Source: Chitinophagaceae bacterium (GTDB taxonomy: Bacteria; Bacteroidota; Bacteroidia; Chitinophagales; Chitinophagaceae). Taken from it: 9,784 bases of DNA. Made by a program: the position numbers and the translations under genes. The stretch spans positions 1-9,784 of the forward strand of contig JACFNM010000146.1 of the NCBI GenBank assembly GCA_019454915.1. Reading direction: 5' to 3'. Below are positions 7,207 through 9,784 of this stretch, one piece after another (position 1 is the stretch's first letter; every line of letters starts with the position of its first letter). The notes under the pieces were generated by a model. That model worked only from the letters and a program-made list of their open reading frames with translations. It did not search any database and was not told where the DNA came from.

Positions 7207-7209
7207 TAA
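5257..7209 (+). CDS. TPR-domain sensor histidine kinase (HisKA_3/HATPase_c), second of a tandem pair
   Basis: The frame opens at an ATG at 5176, inside the end of the previous gene, but I place the start at 5257, because only there does the protein begin with a proper signal peptide (MNLFKYFKLLVALVLSLR, ending MLSAQ). That gives 650 residues, against 654 for its neighbour, and a 64-bp gap. The sensory half again carries TPR-like helices, clear at about 128-161 (YNYLGEYKKAIEYYLRG) and 287-321 (YRALGIYYLRKEQFEES), but shares little detailed sequence with the first kinase. A membrane segment at about 399-416 is followed by a coiled coil. H461 is the phospho-acceptor (KDLHDGLSG), N572 the N-box Asn and D599 the G1 Asp; as in its twin, the DxxxQ Gln is Gly (G466). 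The stop TAA directly abuts the regulator's ATG, so the two are probably translationally coupled and are likely partners. Confidence 0.92.
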   Translation: MNLFKYFKLLVALVLSLRMGMLSAQQRTPLDSLLSEIETAKEDSNKVLLLLNIGREFENERPLQAKDYYRQARDLSQKIGYNRGILKFAANYTYLLNMEGKFDSSLAINLQAVDLAFKINDKEYQGKSLFNTGTSYNYLGEYKKAIEYYLRGRPYFEGGDNILVEGQINDLLQTLNTQLGKYDSGIAYGRRAVVLLRKAGDGDLFAVSCMNLANNFSRKLQNDSAFSYLNQALSIARLEHNLNLEATVLINIIHIELNTFNLEKIKERAERILWLSGQTDNIPNKAIAYRALGIYYLRKEQFEESKKFLDSSLNLASAAGLKDEMRKTLEELSNLHYAMHDYKYAAVYLGRSDSIGNAVMDEKLQLNIQDLEKKYETQKKEATIQIQRAEIGQRKTMNYLFAGGAAALLIILLLSLRTYHQKQKLQKQRISELETEQRLSAAQSVLKGEEQERARLAKDLHDGLSGMLSGVKYSLQDMKGNLIMTEENRQAFERSMDMLDSSIQEMRRVAHNMMPEVLVRYGLDAAMKDYVAEINKAGMVKVVYQSMGLEDKEVEKSAALAIYRIVQELLNNVIKHARATEALVQLFNENDKLVVNVEDNGKGFDTRLSEEKGGMGWRNIRSRVELLNGKIDLQSSPDKGTAVNLEFNIA

Positions 7210-7839
7210 ATGATAAAAGTATTTATCACGGACGATCATTATATGGTAGTGGAGGGTATTCGATCCCTGCTCTCCAATGAGCGGGATATTGAATTGATCG
7301 GCTCTGCTTCCAGCGTAGGCTCCTGTAAAGCCTTTTTGAAAAACAGACAGCCGGATGTATTACTCCTGGATATCAACCTGCCGGACGGTAACGGAGTGGA
7401 TTTGTGTAAAGAACTAAAAGAAAAATACCCGGAAATGGCCATCCTTGGCATCAGCACTTTTAATCAGGCAAGTTATATCAGGGAGATGATGGACAATGGC
7501 GCTTCCGGTTATATATTGAAAAACGCCAGCCAGAAAGAGCTGACAGAAGCCATTCACCTGGCCTCCATAGGTAAGACTTATCTGCCGTTTGATGTGGCTA
7601 AAACGCTTCATGCCGCTGAACAACAAAATACGGAAAATATCATTTTAGGAAGAAGAGAAAGGGAGGTCCTTAATCTTATTAAAGATGGCTATACCAATGT
7701 GGAAATGGCTGCTAAATTGAATATTAGTAACAATACGGTAGATACTTACCGAAAAAGCCTGTTGTCTAAATTGGGAGCAAAGAACACGGCCGACCTGGTG
7801 CGCCTGGCATTTTTGCACAAGTTGATAACGATTGAATAA
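7210..7839 (+). CDS. NarL/FixJ-family response regulator (REC + LuxR-type HTH)
   Basis: A 209-residue DNA-binding response regulator. The receiver domain (about 1-120) has the acidic pair D8-D9 (FITDDH), phospho-acceptor D54 (LLLDINLPDGNG), the switch residue S82 (ILGIST) and conserved K104 (GYILKNA). The LuxR/GerE helix-turn-helix lies at about 147-205, with GRREREVLNLIKDG and the recognition region ISNNTVDTYRKSLLSKLGA. Length and spacing are normal for the family. The ATG follows the upstream kinase's TAA with no spacer and no independent ribosome site, implying translational coupling. HisKA_3 kinases typically pair with NarL-type regulators, so both upstream kinases are its likely donors. 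Targets are unknown; autoregulation and the divergent secreted-protein genes are the nearest candidates. Confidence 0.95.
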   Translation: MIKVFITDDHYMVVEGIRSLLSNERDIELIGSASSVGSCKAFLKNRQPDVLLLDINLPDGNGVDLCKELKEKYPEMAILGISTFNQASYIREMMDNGASGYILKNASQKELTEAIHLASIGKTYLPFDVAKTLHAAEQQNTENIILGRREREVLNLIKDGYTNVEMAAKLNISNNTVDTYRKSLLSKLGAKNTADLVRLAFLHKLITIE

Positions 7840-7841
7840 CA

Positions 7842-7857
7842 GATACGAAAAGGTATC
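7842..7857 (+). terminator. Weak hairpin between convergent genes
   Basis: GATAC-gaaaag-GTATC forms a 5-bp stem with a six-base loop three bases after the regulator's stop codon, followed on the plus strand by a pyrimidine-rich CTCTATTTCTTTTT run that is already the end of the convergent gene. Position fits a terminator for the kinase-regulator operon, but the stem is short and AT-rich, so it is only a candidate. Confidence 0.3.
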
Positions 7858-7859
7858 CT

Positions 7860-9784
7860 CTATTTCTTTTTACGCAGCCGGTTATAATCGAGAAAGTAAA
7901 TAAACCGGGCACTAAATTCATTTCCGTGGCGAAGCCCGAATTGCCTGGTTAAATTGAAGAGATAGCTGTTCTTTTGCATGCTGGATGGAATCACCACTTC
8001 GTTGTCACCCAGCCAGTTCTTGTAACCTACGATGAATCGGCTGCCCAGCCTGAAATCCCAGGTCAGAAAAACATCGGTGTTGAAGATATTGACATTTTGA
8101 TCTTTGTCGTAGATGAATTGTCGTGGAGTGATTTTACCGACGGGATTTACATTAAAGAATTCCTTATAATTAACTTTGTTCCAGTAATGGCGGGAACGTA
8201 AAGTAATATTCAGTCTGGGGGTAAAATGGTAAATCCCCGAAAGAACAGTTGAAAAGGAATAGTTGTCTCTTGAAGCGGCTATCGGGTCGCCGTTTGGTTC
8301 CCGTTCAAAGGCATAACCTAATTGATTGGCTTCCCGAACTGAACTCAACTCCAAATCCAGGTTGAGGCGGTTCCCAAATCGGTAACGCAGCCCCGCATCG
8401 AGTCCAAAATACGAGTTGCTGTATTTTGTATAAGTTCCGTAATTAGCTCCATAGCTAAAGAAGAACTTCTTCCGACTGTCCGTACTTCCGGACAGTATCA
8501 GTTGATATAATTGTGGATAGGCCAGAAATTTTCCGGGAGTTCTCAGTTCAAAATAATCATGCTCCCATGTCGGATTAACATTCGCGGTCAGACTGACGTC
8601 CCAGAAACTGGGTAAAATCCAAAACGCAGTTGCCTGGATATTATAATTGCTATAAACATAGGGATTATAGAGATATTTCAGGGTCGTCAACAGGGAATAG
8701 CGGTAAGACAGAAATTTTTTAGTAGGCGTGTTTTGGTTGTAACTGATGGCTCCTTCGTAGGTTACATCGTTAGGTCTGAGTATAATGCCCAAATCATTAC
8801 GGTCGTATTGTTGTGAAAAAATACTATTCAACAGGTAATACTGCCATTTCCCGCTTACCTTGGCTGCATTCAGAGAAGTATGGTAGCCGTCATAGGATTG
8901 TATCCCCCATATCTTGCTGTAATGCCCGGTGGCGTAGAGTTGATAAGTATTACTTCTGTCAAAAACGGAAAGTTGTACGGCAGAGACGTTGGCATCTCTT
9001 TTGTTTCCTTCCCGCAACACGTTGGTATTGGTAAAGGTGAGGTACGACCTTCCCTTTAAGGCCTGGTCCAGTACAACTATGTTATAATTAGCCAAAGGTT
9101 CGGTTTTTACGGAAGAATCTTTTCCCGTGATCGTATTCCTTATAATCGCCTGTGCCGGAGCGGTGACTGCGTTGAATATGCCCACTCCCAATTTTTTATC
9201 AGTTCTCCCCGATATCTTGATGGCGTTATATAACCGTGTTGCCGTCGGATTCTTTATCAGCTTCAAATCCGGGTTGGTATCTACATCATCTTGCACTGTT
9301 TCAAAGAGTTCGGGTGTAGCGCCGACTCTTCGTGAATAGAATAAGTTTCCTTTATTAAAAATTTCCGTTCCTTCAGTAAAGAACTGCCGCTTTTCTTCAA
9401 ACAGGATTTCATAGGGAGTAAGGTTGTTTACCAGATTATCCGACACTACCTGACCGAAGTCCGGAATCAGGGTAGCATCTAAAGTAAAGCTTTCATTGAT
9501 ACCGTATTTCACGTCCATACCACCGTTATACAAACCCTGTTGAAGATAGTCTTCTTTTTCGGGCGTACTTCTGTACCCGGCGGACAGGTACGGAGAAAAG
9601 CTTAAGCGCAGCGGCGGTTTAATATCTTTTAGTCCATGCAGAATACCAAATTGATTAATGAATCCATCTATGTCGGGGTTAACAGGATTCCAGGTGCTGG
9701 TCTCGTTGTTGCGCCTTACTGATCTCATGAATTGTATTCCCCAGTCTTGTATTTCCTTTTGAGGAAAACGGAGAGAGAAGTAGG
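7860..9784 (-). CDS. DUF5916 family protein, C-terminal part (5' end beyond window)
   Basis: The minus-strand frame is open from the right edge to TAG at 7860-7862: 640 complete codons. The ATG at 9728 is internal, since the 18 codons before it stay open and read YFSLRFPQKEIQDWGIQF, a normal family segment. Hallmarks of DUF5916 are RRNNETSTWNP, LIPDFGQVVSD (about visible residues 105-115) and EEKRQFFTEG (about 129-138). The remaining 450 or so residues alternate aromatic-rich beta strands and short turns, ending FIYFLDYNRLRKKK, as expected of an outer-membrane beta-barrel-like domain. Full-length relatives usually carry a signal peptide and an N-terminal carbohydrate-binding family 9-like domain, which would lie outside the window. 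Function is not established for the family; an envelope role is inferred. It converges on the regulator with a 20-bp gap and is probably unrelated to it in regulation. Confidence 0.88.
   Translation of the reverse strand, partial: YFSLRFPQKEIQDWGIQFMRSVRRNNETSTWNPVNPDIDGFINQFGILHGLKDIKPPLRLSFSPYLSAGYRSTPEKEDYLQQGLYNGGMDVKYGINESFTLDATLIPDFGQVVSDNLVNNLTPYEILFEEKRQFFTEGTEIFNKGNLFYSRRVGATPELFETVQDDVDTNPDLKLIKNPTATRLYNAIKISGRTDKKLGVGIFNAVTAPAQAIIRNTITGKDSSVKTEPLANYNIVVLDQALKGRSYLTFTNTNVLREGNKRDANVSAVQLSVFDRSNTYQLYATGHYSKIWGIQSYDGYHTSLNAAKVSGKWQYYLLNSIFSQQYDRNDLGIILRPNDVTYEGAISYNQNTPTKKFLSYRYSLLTTLKYLYNPYVYSNYNIQATAFWILPSFWDVSLTANVNPTWEHDYFELRTPGKFLAYPQLYQLILSGSTDSRKKFFFSYGANYGTYTKYSNSYFGLDAGLRYRFGNRLNLDLELSSVREANQLGYAFEREPNGDPIAASRDNYSFSTVLSGIYHFTPRLNITLRSRHYWNKVNYKEFFNVNPVGKITPRQFIYDKDQNVNIFNTDVFLTWDFRLGSRFIVGYKNWLGDNEVVIPSSMQKNSYLFNLTRQFGLRHGNEFSARFIYFLDYNRLRKKK

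Noticed and set aside
9726..9728. ATG at 9728 as the start of the DUF5916 protein
   Set aside because: The frame stays open to the window edge and the upstream residues fit the family, so this Met is internal.

Overview
The window looks like chromosomal DNA of a Bacteroidota bacterium, probably near the Chitinophagales/Sphingobacteriales. This rests on a DUF5916-type outer-membrane protein, TPR-type sensor kinases with a HisKA_3 transmitter, large secreted repeat and beta-helix proteins, weak or absent Shine-Dalgarno sequences and moderate GC. I saw no tRNA, rRNA, CRISPR array, transposase or phage gene.

Layout. Left block (1-2857, minus strand): a right-handed beta-helix secreted protein (1811-2857) is followed, 218 bp later on the same strand, by a large secreted protein (start 1592, running off the left edge). 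The visible part of the latter is a signal peptide, five tandem units of about 82 residues beginning EYFIDxDPG, and the start of a HYDIN/ASH-like (choice-of-anchor D type) beta-sandwich. Middle (2858-3227): a 370-bp divergent intergenic region with a 15-bp imperfect inverted repeat and a distant third arm. Right of it (3228-7839, plus strand): a three-gene two-component operon made of two tandem paralogous TPR-TM-HisKA_3-HATPase sensor kinases and a NarL/LuxR-type response regulator starting on the base after the second kinase's stop codon. Far right (7860-9784, minus strand, convergent, 20-bp gap): the C-terminal 640 residues of a DUF5916 family protein whose N-terminus lies outside the window.

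How it may work together. The kinases are about 90% identical over the last 231 residues (linker, DHp and ATPase), while their periplasmic TPR halves have diverged. The transmitters differ at many synonymous sites, so the duplication is old and the transmitter is held by selection. The simplest reading is two sensory inputs feeding one regulator, possibly through mixed dimers. The divergently transcribed secreted pair and the inverted repeat between them are reasonable but unproven targets. Both the large repeat protein and the DUF5916 protein are incomplete here, and their true lengths and the T9SS status of the former cannot be judged.
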